From Streptomyces sp. A2-16 (GTDB lineage: Bacteria; Actinomycetota; Actinomycetes; Streptomycetales; Streptomycetaceae), in assembly GCF_018128905.1 (NCBI RefSeq), contig NZ_CP063808.1, positions 9,672,001 to 9,736,000 on the forward strand: a DNA stretch of 64,000 bases, read 5' to 3'. The notes under the pieces are model-generated. The model did no database searches and was not told where the DNA came from. It saw nothing but the letters and a program-made list of their open reading frames with translations. The position numbers were made by a program, and so were the translations under genes. Positions 8,408 through 16,720 of the stretch are shown here, piece after piece. How positions within the stretch are numbered: position 1 is the first letter of the stretch; every line of letters begins with the position of its first letter.

Positions 8408-10348
8408 TTGACGCAGACCATCGCCCCCCGCGTCCGGACCCTGGTACTGCTGCTCCTGGCCGCGTGCGGCCTGCTGCTGACCACGGCCGGGCCGGCCTCC
8501 GCACACGCCGCGCTGACCGGCAGCGACCCCCAGCAGGGGGTGGTGGTCGACAAGGCGCCCGACCAGGTCTCACTGACCTTCTCCGAGAAGGTCGCCCTGT
8601 CGAACGACTCGCTGCGCGTCCTCGACCCCAAGGGCAAGCCCGTACAGCAGGGCAAGCCGTTCGAGGTCAGCGGCACGACCTACGCCGTGAAGCTCCACAG
8701 CGGTCTGCCCGACGGCACCTACACCGTCACCTACCAGGTCGTCTCCGCCGACAGCCATCCCGTCGCCGGCGCCTACACCTTCTCCATCGGCGCGCCCTCC
8801 GTCACCTCCGTCTCGGTCTCCGGGGACACGGCCGGCGGCGGGGTCGTCGGCTGGCTGTACGGCTTCGGGCGGTACATGTCGTACGCCGGCTTCATCGTGC
8901 TGGTCGGCGGCGCCGCCTTCGTGCTCGGCTGCTGGCAGCGCGGCGCCGGAGTGCGGCCCATGCAGCGGCTCGTCGTCGGCGGCTGGCTCACGCTCACCTC
9001 GGCCACCCTGCTGCTGCTCCTGCTGCGCGGCTCCTACACGGGCTCAGGGAAGGTCGGGGACATCTTCGACCTGGACCTGCTCGGGAACGTGCTCCAGACC
9101 AAGGCGGGCGCGGCCCTCGTCTCCCGGCTGCTGCTGCTCGCGGCGGCGGCCCTGTTCATCTCCGTGCTCTTCGGTGCGTACGACAAGCGCGAGGACGAGG
9201 AGAAGCGCGACCTCACCTTCGGGCTCGCGATCGGCGGGACCGTCGTCGCGGCCGGGCTCGCGGCGAGCTGGGCGATGGCCGAGCACGCCTCGGTCGGTCT
9301 GCAGGCGGGCATCGCGATGCCCGTCGACGTCGTCCACCTGCTGGCCGTCGCCGCCTGGCTCGGCGGGCTGACCGCACTGCTCGTCGCGCTGTACCGCTCG
9401 GACGCGCCGATCGAGTCGACCGCCGTACGACGGTTCTCCCAGGTCGCCTTCGGCAGCGTCGTCGCCCTGGTGGCGACCGGCGTCTACCAGTCCTGGCGGC
9501 AGCTCGGCTCCTGGTCCGCGTTCACCGAGACCCGGTACGGGCAGCTGCTGCTGGTCAAGATCGGGCTGGTGGCACTGCTGGTCGGCATCGCGTTCATCTC
9601 ACGGCGGTGGACGGCCCAGCTGGCCGACACCGTCGTACGGCAGGGCAGGCGGGCGCCCCAGAAGGAGCGGGTGGCCGCGAGCACGTCCGGCACCGGCAAG
9701 TCGAAGAAGGCGGCCGCCGACGCCACGGACGCCGGTGGTTCCAAGGGCCCCGGCTCCAAGCGGGCCGCCCAGCTCGCCCGGCAGCAGGCCGCGATGGACA
9801 CCGCGCGCCAGAAGCGGACGCGGGACGCCGATCCGAACCGGTTCGGGCTGCGCCGCTCGGTGCTCGCCGAGGCGGGGGTCGCGGTCGTCCTGCTGGCCGT
9901 CACGACCGTGCTGACGCAGACCGAGCCCGGCCGCACGGAGGAGGACGCCAAGGCGGCCAAGGCCGCCTCCTCGTCTTCCTCCTCCTCGTCCTCGACGGCC
10001 GGGTCCGGGGCGGTGACCCTGGACATGTCCTTCGACACCGGCGGCACGGACGGCAAGGGTGTCGTCACGGTCGACGTCGACCCCGCCCGCGTGGGCGGCA
10101 ACGAGATGCACGTCTACGTCCAGCGGCCCAACGGCCGTGCCTTCGACATCCCCGAGGTGAAGGTCGCCCTCACCCTGGAGGCCAAGAAGATCGGGCCGCT
10201 GGCCATCACCCCCGACCGCATCTCCACCGGCCACTGGTCGGCGAGCAATGTGCAGATCCCCATGGCGGGCGACTGGAAGGTCGCCGTGACCGTGCGGACC
10301 TCCGACATCGACCAGACGACCGTCTCCAAGAACGCGCAGATCGGCTGA
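8408..10348 (+). CDS. CopC-CopD fusion copper protein with C-terminal YtkA/FixH-like domain
   Basis: A 646-residue membrane protein. After a signal peptide ending ASA, the CopC domain starts with the copper-ligand His of HAALTGSDP, and its second His lies in DSHPVAGAYTFSIG. Residues about 150-400 contain roughly eight transmembrane helices of CopD. A charged Lys/Ala/Ser linker and one further helix lead to an extracytoplasmic beta-rich domain (about 530-646). It probably carries copper across the membrane. TTG 8408 is taken as start because GGGAGGG lies 7 nt upstream and the signal peptide begins at once. DtpA follows after 8 bp. Confidence 0.88.
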   Translation: MTQTIAPRVRTLVLLLLAACGLLLTTAGPASAHAALTGSDPQQGVVVDKAPDQVSLTFSEKVALSNDSLRVLDPKGKPVQQGKPFEVSGTTYAVKLHSGLPDGTYTVTYQVVSADSHPVAGAYTFSIGAPSVTSVSVSGDTAGGGVVGWLYGFGRYMSYAGFIVLVGGAAFVLGCWQRGAGVRPMQRLVVGGWLTLTSATLLLLLLRGSYTGSGKVGDIFDLDLLGNVLQTKAGAALVSRLLLLAAAALFISVLFGAYDKREDEEKRDLTFGLAIGGTVVAAGLAASWAMAEHASVGLQAGIAMPVDVVHLLAVAAWLGGLTALLVALYRSDAPIESTAVRRFSQVAFGSVVALVATGVYQSWRQLGSWSAFTETRYGQLLLVKIGLVALLVGIAFISRRWTAQLADTVVRQGRRAPQKERVAASTSGTGKSKKAAADATDAGGSKGPGSKRAAQLARQQAAMDTARQKRTRDADPNRFGLRRSVLAEAGVAVVLLAVTTVLTQTEPGRTEEDAKAAKAASSSSSSSSSTAGSGAVTLDMSFDTGGTDGKGVVTVDVDPARVGGNEMHVYVQRPNGRAFDIPEVKVALTLEAKKIGPLAITPDRISTGHWSASNVQIPMAGDWKVAVTVRTSDIDQTTVSKNAQIG

Positions 10349-10356
10349 ACCGCACC

Positions 10357-11634
10357 ATGGCTGAACAGTCCCTCCCCGCCGTCGACGAAGGCACCTCCGC
10401 TCAAGCGGGTCCCGCTTCGCGCGAGGGCATCTCCCGCCGTGCCCTGCTCGGCACCGCCGGCGCCACCGGGCTCGTCCTCGGTGCGGGCGGCGGGGCCGTG
10501 GGGTACGCCGCCGCGCCCGCCGCGGCCACTGCGCTGACCTCGGTGGGCAGCACCGAGGTGATGTTCCACGTGAAACATCAGCCCGGCATCACGGAGGGCC
10601 TCCAGGCACGCGGTCACCTCGTCGCCTTCGACCTCGCGCCGGGCGCGGGCCGCAAGGAGGCCGCCGCGCTGCTACGTCGCTGGTCGGAGACGGCGAAGCG
10701 GGTGATGGCGGGGGAGCCTGTGGGCTCCGCCGACACGGATGTCGCCCGGGACGCGGGACCGTCCTCCCTGACGGTGACCTTCGGCTTCGGGCACAGCTTC
10801 TTCGCCCGCACCGGGCTGGAGAAGCAGCGCCCGGTCGCCCTCGACCCGCTGCCCGACTTCTCCTCCGACCAGCTCGACAAGGCCCGCAGCAACGGCGACC
10901 TGTGGGTGCAGATCGGCGCGAACGACGCCTTGGTCGCCTTCCACGCCCTGCGCGCGATCCAGAAGGACGCAGGCAGCGCGGCGAAGGTCCGCTGGCAGAT
11001 GAACGGCTTCAACCGCACGCCGGGGGCCACGGCCCACCCCATGACGGCCCGCAACCTTATGGGCCAGCTGGACGGCACCCGCAATCCGAAGCCGAGCGAG
11101 CCCGACTTCGACCAGCGCATCTTCGTCCCGGAGTCCGGCACGCCCGCGTGGATGGCGAACGGTTCCTATGCGGTCGTACGCCGGATCCGGATGCTGCTGG
11201 ACGACTGGGAGAAGTTGACGCTCGGGTCCCAGGAGGCTGTGATCGGGCGCCGGAAGGCCAACGGGGCCGCGCTGTCCGGGGGCACCGAGACGACCGCGAT
11301 GGACCTGGAGAAGACGGACGCGAAGGGGGACCTGGCCGTCCCGATCAACGCGCACGCCCGGATCACCCGGCCCGACCAGAACGGGGGCGCGGCCATCCTG
11401 CGCCGCCCCTTCTCGTACCACGACGGCATCGACGCGGACGGGACGCCGGACGCGGGGCTCCTGTTCGTCTGCTGGCAGGCCGACCCGCTGCGCGGCTTCG
11501 TCCCCATCCAGCGCAAGCTCGACCGCGGCGACGCGCTGTCCCAGTACATCCGGCACGAGTCGAGCGGTCTGTTCGCGGTGCCGGGCGGGGCGGCGGAGGG
11601 GGAGTACGTGGGGCAGGGCCTGCTGGAGGGGTGA
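10357..11634 (+). CDS. dtpA: Tat-exported DyP-type haem peroxidase (DtpA-like)
   Basis: A 425-residue secreted peroxidase. A Tat motif SRRALLG and a hydrophobic Gly/Ala segment form the signal. The DyP signature GxxDG is in LMGQLDGTRNP, and the proximal haem region is near SYAVVRRIRM. In S. lividans, DtpA is a Tat substrate encoded with sco and ecuC and is needed to mature the copper oxidase GlxA for hyphal development; the same neighbourhood here supports that role. Just after the signal, the family motif usually resembling FHGxHQAGI reads FHVKHQPGI, because a parS-like sequence lies in the coding DNA at 10563-10576. Confidence 0.92.
   Translation: MAEQSLPAVDEGTSAQAGPASREGISRRALLGTAGATGLVLGAGGGAVGYAAAPAAATALTSVGSTEVMFHVKHQPGITEGLQARGHLVAFDLAPGAGRKEAAALLRRWSETAKRVMAGEPVGSADTDVARDAGPSSLTVTFGFGHSFFARTGLEKQRPVALDPLPDFSSDQLDKARSNGDLWVQIGANDALVAFHALRAIQKDAGSAAKVRWQMNGFNRTPGATAHPMTARNLMGQLDGTRNPKPSEPDFDQRIFVPESGTPAWMANGSYAVVRRIRMLLDDWEKLTLGSQEAVIGRRKANGAALSGGTETTAMDLEKTDAKGDLAVPINAHARITRPDQNGGAAILRRPFSYHDGIDADGTPDAGLLFVCWQADPLRGFVPIQRKLDRGDALSQYIRHESSGLFAVPGGAAEGEYVGQGLLEG
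10563..10576. other. parS-like site, one mismatch, inside dtpA
   Basis: GTTCCACGTGAAAC differs from the ParB site GTTTCACGTGAAAC at one base. The flanking T and A complete the 16-bp form. It is in coding sequence and may or may not bind ParB. Confidence 0.5.
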
Positions 11635-11690
11635 GGTCGCGCGGGTTCACCCGGTCGTGAGACGGGCGGGCTGCGCTCCACAAGGGCCAT

Positions 11691-11696
11691 TAGGGT
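11691..11696 (+). promoter_or_regulatory. Putative -10 element for a leaderless pheA transcript
   Basis: TAGGGT ends 6 nt before the ATG at 11703. The GGTGAGG between them could also act as a ribosome binding site, so leaderless initiation is not certain. Confidence 0.4.
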
Positions 11697-11702
11697 GAGG
11701 TC

Positions 11703-12635
11703 ATGCCAGCGAGCTACGCGTATCTCGGCCCTGAGGGCACCTTCACCGAAGTCGCGCTGCGGACGCTTCCCGAGACGGCGACCCGTGAGCTGATCCCGTA
11801 CGTGTCGGTGCAGTCCGCGCTGGACGCGGTACGCGCGGGTGAGGCCGAGGCCGCGTTCGTGCCGATCGAGAACTCCGTCGAGGGCGGCATCACCACCACC
11901 CTCGACGAACTGGTCGCGGGCGCCCCGCTGATGATCTACCGCGAGGTGCTGCTGTCGATCACCTTCGCGCTGCTGGTCAGGCCGGGCACCGAGCTGACGG
12001 ACATCAAGACGGTCTCCGCGCACCCGGCCGCCCAGCCGCAGGTGCGCAACTGGCTCAAGAAGAACCTCCCGGACGTCCACTGGGAGTCGGCCGCCTCGAA
12101 CGCGGACGCGGCCCGGCTGGTCCAGGAGGGCCAGTACGACGCGGCCTTCGCCGGCGAGTTCGCGGCAGCCCGGTACGGCCTCGAGGCACTGGAGACCGGG
12201 ATCCACGACGCCGAGAACGCTCAGACGCGGTTCGTGCTGGTCGGCCGCCCCGCCCGGCCTGCCGCACCGACCGGCGCCGACAAGACCTCCGTCGTGCTGT
12301 GGCAGCGCGACGACCATCCGGGCGGGCTGCGCGACCTGCTGGGCGAGTTCGCCACCCGGGGCATCAACCTGATGCTGCTCCAGTCCCGGCCCACGGGCAC
12401 GGGCATCGGCAACTACTGCTTCTGCATCGACGCCGAGGGTCACATCACCGACCGAAGGGTGGCGGAGGCCCTGATGGGGCTGAAGCGGATCTGCCGCGAG
12501 GTGCGTTTCCTCGGTTCGTACCCTCGTGCGGACAAGGGGCCCGCGGAGCTGGGAGCCCCGCTGGCGGGCACCTCGGACGAGGAGTTCATGGCGGCCTCGG
12601 ACTGGGTGGCCCGGTGCCAGGACGGGCGATTCTGA
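11703..12635 (+). CDS. pheA: Prephenate dehydratase
   Basis: A 310-residue cytoplasmic enzyme converting prephenate to phenylpyruvate in phenylalanine synthesis. The N-terminus YLGPEGTFTE is typical, the catalytic Thr-Arg-Phe motif is in NAQTRFVLVG, and an ACT regulatory domain follows from about residue 195 with LQSRPTGTGIGNYCF, the site of phenylalanine feedback in the family. There is no chorismate mutase domain, as is usual in actinobacteria. It is a single gene, followed by the DnaA-box-rich gap. Confidence 0.96.
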   Translation: MPASYAYLGPEGTFTEVALRTLPETATRELIPYVSVQSALDAVRAGEAEAAFVPIENSVEGGITTTLDELVAGAPLMIYREVLLSITFALLVRPGTELTDIKTVSAHPAAQPQVRNWLKKNLPDVHWESAASNADAARLVQEGQYDAAFAGEFAAARYGLEALETGIHDAENAQTRFVLVGRPARPAAPTGADKTSVVLWQRDDHPGGLRDLLGEFATRGINLMLLQSRPTGTGIGNYCFCIDAEGHITDRRVAEALMGLKRICREVRFLGSYPRADKGPAELGAPLAGTSDEEFMAASDWVARCQDGRF

Positions 12636-12658
12636 CCTGTCTTACCTGCAGATTTTAG

Positions 12659-12998
12659 TTATCCACAGGAGTTGTCCACAGGTGCGCGTCTCGACCTGGG
12701 GACAAGTCGACACCGGAGGGCGACCCTGTCGACAAATCGGCCTACAGACCCCTCCGGTGTCCACACGCGCGCAGGTCACCCTTCGTCCATTCTTTTCCCT
12801 TGCGTAACCCTTTGGAGTGACCACTTTCCACTCGAAAGTAGGGGTAAATATGGGTTTGCACCGGGAATCCATGGCGTGATCCCCAGGTTTCGGAGTGATC
12901 AATTCCGAAATCCACAGATCCCCCGCACACCCTGTGGATAACTTTTCGAGGCATGTGGATTCCTGTGGACAACGGCACACCAAGTCCCGCTCTCCACA
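12659..12998. other. Cluster of DnaA boxes in the pheA-serS intergenic region
   Basis: The 531-bp gap from 12636 to 13166 contains no gene and is less GC-rich than its surroundings. It holds two exact Streptomyces DnaA boxes TTGTCCACA (12672-12680 plus; 12964-12972 minus), two TTATCCACA (12659-12667 plus; 12933-12941 minus) and weaker matches at 12757-12765, 12908-12916, 12954-12962 and 12990-12998. Boxes are in both orientations. Clusters of DnaA boxes outside oriC that influence replication have been described in S. coelicolor; this looks like such a titration site. Confidence 0.75.
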
Positions 12999-13153
12999 AG
13001 GGAGTCGAGTCAACCCGACTCCCCGCGCCTGCTTCGTTCCGGGGGGCCGGGGTGCTTTTCATTGACACCCTCCGCAATTCCCCCATAACGGAACGTAAGC
13101 CACGATTCGGCACGTCCGGCAATAGTGAGTCGTGGGCCGTATCCCCGCACCGG

Positions 13154-13159
13154 TAGCCT
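13154..13159 (+). promoter_or_regulatory. Putative leaderless -10 element for serS
   Basis: TAGCCT ends 7 nt before the GTG at 13167 and no ribosome binding site is visible. An alternative promoter is TTGACA (13062-13067) with CATAAC (13084-13089), which would give a leader of about 70 nt. Confidence 0.4.
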
Positions 13160-13166
13160 TGACCGC

Positions 13167-14444
13167 GTGATTGACCTTCGCCTGCTCCGTGAGGACCCCG
13201 ACCGAGTGCGCGCGTCCCAGCGCGCCCGTGGAGAGGACGTCGCCCTCGTCGACGCCCTCCTGTCTGCCGACGAGCGGCGCAGGTCGTCCGGCGTCCGCTT
13301 CGACGAGCTGCGTTCCGAGCAGAAGTCGCTCGGCAAGCTCATCCCCAAGGCCACTCCGGACGAGCGTGCCGAGCTGCTCCAGAAGGCGGAGCAGCTCAAG
13401 GCCGACGTCAAGGCCGCCGAGGCCGCGCAGAACGACGCCGACGAGGAGACCAAGCGCCTCGCCTCGCAGCTCGGCAACCTCGTCCACCCCGACGTCCCCG
13501 TCGGCGGCGAGGAGGACTTCGTCGTCCTGGAGACGCACGGCACCATCCGTGACTTCGGTGCTGAGGGCTTCGAGCCCAAGGACCACCTGGAGCTCGGCGA
13601 GGCGCTGGGCGCCATCGACGTGGAGCGGGGCGCCAAGGTGTCCGGCTCGCGCTTCTACTACCTGACGGGCGTCGGCGCGCTCCTGGAGCTCGCACTCGTC
13701 AACGCGGCGATCGCGCAGGCCACCGAGGCCGGCTTCACCCCGATGCTCACCCCCGCGCTGGTCCGCCCGCGCGCCATGGAGGGCACCGGCTTCCTCGGCC
13801 AGGCCGCGGAGAACGTCTACCACCTGGAGAAGGACGACTACTACCTGGTCGGCACCTCCGAGGTCCCGCTCGCCGCGTACCACATGGACGAGATCCTCGA
13901 CGCCGACCAGCTGCCGCTGCGCTACGCCGGCTTCTCGCCGTGCTTCCGCCGCGAGGCCGGCACCTACGGCAAGGACACCCGGGGCATCTTCCGCGTGCAC
14001 CAGTTCGACAAGGTCGAGATGTTCTCGTACGTCGCCCCCGAGGACGCGGAGAACGAGCACAAGCGGCTCCTGGAGTGGGAGAAGCAGTGGCTGACCGGCC
14101 TCGAGCTGCCCTTCCAGGTCATCGACGTGGCCTCGGGCGACCTCGGCGCCTCCGCGTCCCGCAAGTACGACTGCGAGGCGTGGATCCCGACCCAGGGCAA
14201 GTACCGCGAGCTGACCTCGGCCTCCAACTGCAACAGCTTCCAGGCCCGCCGCCTGGCCATCCGTATGCGCGACGGCAAGAAGGTCCAGCCGCTGGCCACG
14301 CTCAACGGCACGCTGTGCGCCGTACCGCGCACCATCGTGGCGATCCTGGAGAACCACCAGCTGGCCGACGGCTCGGTGCGGGTGCCCGAGGTGCTGCGGC
14401 CGTACCTCGGCGGCCGGGAGCTGCTGGAGCCGGTCGCCAAGTGA
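13167..14444 (+). CDS. serS: Seryl-tRNA synthetase
   Basis: A 425-residue class II aminoacyl-tRNA synthetase, the usual length. Residues about 25-105 form the long coiled-coil arm that contacts the extra arm of tRNA-Ser. Motif 2 includes CFRREAG and motif 3 lies near NGTLCAVPRTIVAILEN; ELTSASNCNSFQARR is the serine-site loop. It begins at GTG 13167 (VIDLRLLREDP); translation upstream has no homology. The stop overlaps the start of a HAD hydrolase (GTGA). A tRNA-Ser gene lies 0.9 kb downstream. Confidence 0.96.
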   Translation: MIDLRLLREDPDRVRASQRARGEDVALVDALLSADERRRSSGVRFDELRSEQKSLGKLIPKATPDERAELLQKAEQLKADVKAAEAAQNDADEETKRLASQLGNLVHPDVPVGGEEDFVVLETHGTIRDFGAEGFEPKDHLELGEALGAIDVERGAKVSGSRFYYLTGVGALLELALVNAAIAQATEAGFTPMLTPALVRPRAMEGTGFLGQAAENVYHLEKDDYYLVGTSEVPLAAYHMDEILDADQLPLRYAGFSPCFRREAGTYGKDTRGIFRVHQFDKVEMFSYVAPEDAENEHKRLLEWEKQWLTGLELPFQVIDVASGDLGASASRKYDCEAWIPTQGKYRELTSASNCNSFQARRLAIRMRDGKKVQPLATLNGTLCAVPRTIVAILENHQLADGSVRVPEVLRPYLGGRELLEPVAK

Positions 14445-15244
14445 GCAGCGGTTTTCCGTACCGGCTGATCGCGACCGACCTCGACGGAACGCTCCTGCGC
14501 TCCGACGAGTCGGTCTCGCGGCGCACCCGTGACGCGCTCGCCGCGGCCACCGCGGCGGGTGCCGCCCACATCGTGGTGACGGGCCGCGGGGTCCCCTGGA
14601 CCCGGCACATCCTCGACGACCTCGGGTACGACGGTCTCGCGGTCTGCGGGCAGGGTTCGCAGGTCTACGACGCCGGCGAGCACCGACTGCTGACCTCGGT
14701 GACCCTGGACCGGCAGCTGGCCGCGGTGGCCCTCGCGAAGATCGAGGCGGAGGTCGGCCCGCTGTTCCTGGCGGCGAGCCGCAGCGGCCTCGACGGAGAC
14801 GTGCTGGTCGGGCCGGGGTACGCGGTGACGGGTGCGCTGCCGTCGACGCCGTTCACGGACGTGTCGGACCTGTGGGCGGCCCCGCTGAGCAAGATCTACA
14901 TTCAGCATCCGGAGCTGTCGGACGACGCGCTCGCGGCGGCCTCCCGGCAGGCGGCGGGTGGTTTCGTGACCGTCGCCATGTCCGGTGAGGGCATCGTCGA
15001 GCTGCTCCCGCTGGGTCTGTCGAAGGCGACGGGACTGTCCCTGGCGGCGCGGCGCCTCGGTCTGAAGGCCGCGGACACGATCGCCTTCGGCGACATGCCG
15101 AACGACATCCCGATGTTCGGCTGGGCCTCGTACGGCGTGGCCATGGCCAACGCGCACGAGGAGCTGAAGGCCGCGGCGGACGAGGTGACGGCCTCCCACG
15201 AGGAGGACGGCATCGCGGTGGTGCTGGAGCGGTTGCTGGGCTGA
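14441..15244 (+). CDS. HAD-superfamily hydrolase, Cof-type (IIB)
   Basis: A 267-residue cytoplasmic phosphatase-like protein. HAD motif I is DLDGTLLRSDE, motif II is VVTGRG, a lysine follows in LGLSKATGLS, and motif IV is FGDMPNDIPMFGWA. The large cap between motifs II and III makes it class IIB; such enzymes dephosphorylate sugar or nucleotide phosphates and often have broad specificity. Start and stop overlap with serS indicates translational coupling. A paralogue with near-identical motifs lies at 26321-27187. Confidence 0.88.
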   Translation: MSSGFPYRLIATDLDGTLLRSDESVSRRTRDALAAATAAGAAHIVVTGRGVPWTRHILDDLGYDGLAVCGQGSQVYDAGEHRLLTSVTLDRQLAAVALAKIEAEVGPLFLAASRSGLDGDVLVGPGYAVTGALPSTPFTDVSDLWAAPLSKIYIQHPELSDDALAAASRQAAGGFVTVAMSGEGIVELLPLGLSKATGLSLAARRLGLKAADTIAFGDMPNDIPMFGWASYGVAMANAHEELKAAADEVTASHEEDGIAVVLERLLG

Positions 15245-15271
15245 CACGACCGGCTCGCGGTCGTTGCCCCG

Positions 15272-15305
15272 GCGGTCTCAGCGGTCTCAGCGGTCTCAGC
15301 GGTCT
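15272..15305. repeat. 9-bp tandem repeat GCGGTCTCA, 3.8 copies
   Basis: Copies begin at 15272, 15281, 15290 and 15299 (the last is incomplete, 7 bp). They lie 2 bp from the 3' end of the tRNA-Ser gene and just after the HAD gene. Confidence 0.9.
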
Positions 15306-15393
<88 letters not shown>

Positions 15394-15660
15394 GGGTGGG
15401 CGGCCTCACGCGAGAGCGACATCGCGTGCTCGAAGCGGCCGCCCCGGGCAGTGCCTGCGGGTGGACTCGACGGTGGCGTAACTACACCGGAGTCCTCCGC
15501 GGGCCGCCCCGACGGGAGCTGGACGTACTGTCGTGCATGGACATCGCCCGGCTCCTCTCCCAGAACGTGGCGCCGGAGTCGCTGTCCGGCGGTGTGGACA
15601 CAACCATGGTGCCTGTACGCCGAGTTGGGCGCCACCGAATTAAACGGCCGGGTGTTCGAA
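15394..15660. other. Gap upstream of tRNA-Ser, no gene recognised
   Basis: These 267 bp include the presumed tRNA-Ser promoter. Short reading frames cross it in several frames without any recognisable product. One isolated DnaA-like 9-mer TGTGGACAC lies near 15593. Confidence 0.4.
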
Positions 15661-15858
15661 CTATCGGCGTCCCCACCGCTTGCGGCGCTTGCTGAAGAAC
15701 CACCCCGCGGGCGGCTCGTCGGAGCGCCAGGGCTGTGGCTCGGGCGACTCCTGGCGCCAGCGCGCGGCGAGCATACGGGCCCGGGCAGACGGCTCGGAGG
15801 TCTCGGCGGAGCGTATGAAGTCCTCGTCCAGCACGAGGTCGTCCCAGTCGTCTGCCAT
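15661..15858 (-). CDS. Small conserved-looking hypothetical protein
   Basis: A 65-residue protein beginning MADDWDDLVLDEDFIRSA. The N-terminal half is acidic, and the C-terminal half is basic and aromatic (PPAGWFFSKRRKRWGRR). AAGGGAACGGGC lies just before ATG 15858, favouring this start over an upstream in-frame ATG. I recall similar short actinobacterial proteins but no assigned function. The ABC permease gene end lies 130 bp further upstream on the map, with a 15-bp repeat between. Confidence 0.65.
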   Translation of the reverse strand: MADDWDDLVLDEDFIRSAETSEPSARARMLAARWRQESPEPQPWRSDEPPAGWFFSKRRKRWGRR

Positions 15859-15948
15859 GCCCGTTCCCTTCAACTCGCAGTCGTACGTCCGCCTTTGTCC
15901 AGTGTGCCCGGACAGAGGTGAAGCCCCTGTCAATAAATCCGGTGTCAG

Positions 15949-15990
15949 GGGCGGTGCCTGATAGGGCGGTGCCTGATAGGGCGGTGCCTG
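15949..15990. repeat. 15-bp tandem repeat GGGCGGTGCCTGATA, 2.8 copies
   Basis: Copies at 15949-15963 and 15964-15978, and 12 bp at 15979-15990. The array abuts the stop codon of the ABC permease (15991) and lies upstream of nothing on the plus strand. Confidence 0.9.
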
Positions 15991-16710
15991 TTACTCCTCG
16001 CCCGCCAGCGTCAGCGAGCGCAGCTTCTGTCCCGCGTACCAGGTGGCGAGGACGGTCACCACGACCAGCAGCACCGTGGCCGTCGGCAGTCCGACGTCCG
16101 AGGTGACGAGGTCGCCGCCGGCGACCTTGTGGGCGACGGCCAGCGACCACTGCTGGACGCTCAGGGTCCGCGCCCCGGCGACCAGGGAGCCGAACAGGGC
16201 CTCCCAGACCAGCGCGTAGACGAGACCGAAGACCACCGCGTGCCGGGACACCGTGCCGAGCAGCAGGAAGAGTGCCGCGTAGGCGATCGAGGAGACCAGT
16301 GCGGCCACCGTGTAGGCGACGGCGATCTGCTGGCCGTTGCCGTTGAGGATGAAGCCCGCGATCAGCGTCGGCAGGGCGGAGAAGACCATCGTCACGGAGA
16401 TCGCCACGATCAGCTTGGTGAAGATGATCGTCGGCCGCTTGAGCGGCTTGGACAGCAGGTACACCACCGAGCCGTCGTCGATCTCGGGGCCGATCGCGCC
16501 GGTGCCCGCGATGACGCCGATGATCGGCACCATGGTGGCGAGCGCGAGCCCGCCCAGCAGGTCGGAGGCGGTCTGGTCGTCGGCGCCGACCAGTGCGCGC
16601 ACGATCACGGAGATCACGATCAGCAGGATGGGCAGGGCGCCCAGGATGAGGGCCCTGCGGCGGCCGAGCAGGGCCCGGTAGGTGAGTCGGGCGACTGTGG
16701 GGTCGTACAT
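15991..16710 (-). CDS. ABC transporter permease (ABC-2 type)
   Basis: A 239-residue membrane protein with six hydrophobic segments, starting at MYDPTVARLTYRALLGRRR. The motif GPEIDDGSVVYLLSKPLKRPTI matches ABC-2 permeases such as NosY-like or drug-export subunits. The ATPase at 16721-17632 is encoded just upstream with a 10-bp gap, so the two form an export unit. Substrate unknown. It is the last gene of a four-gene set made of two ATPase/permease pairs. Confidence 0.88.
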   Translation of the reverse strand: MYDPTVARLTYRALLGRRRALILGALPILLIVISVIVRALVGADDQTASDLLGGLALATMVPIIGVIAGTGAIGPEIDDGSVVYLLSKPLKRPTIIFTKLIVAISVTMVFSALPTLIAGFILNGNGQQIAVAYTVAALVSSIAYAALFLLLGTVSRHAVVFGLVYALVWEALFGSLVAGARTLSVQQWSLAVAHKVAGGDLVTSDVGLPTATVLLVVVTVLATWYAGQKLRSLTLAGEE

Positions 16711-16720
16711 GTTCGGCCTC

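Noticed and set aside
8464..11634. A very long plus-strand frame through copCD and dtpA
   Set aside because: Only the last 425 codons (from 10357) are a real gene; the rest is an Arg/Gly/Ala-rich shadow of the CopC-CopD reading frame.
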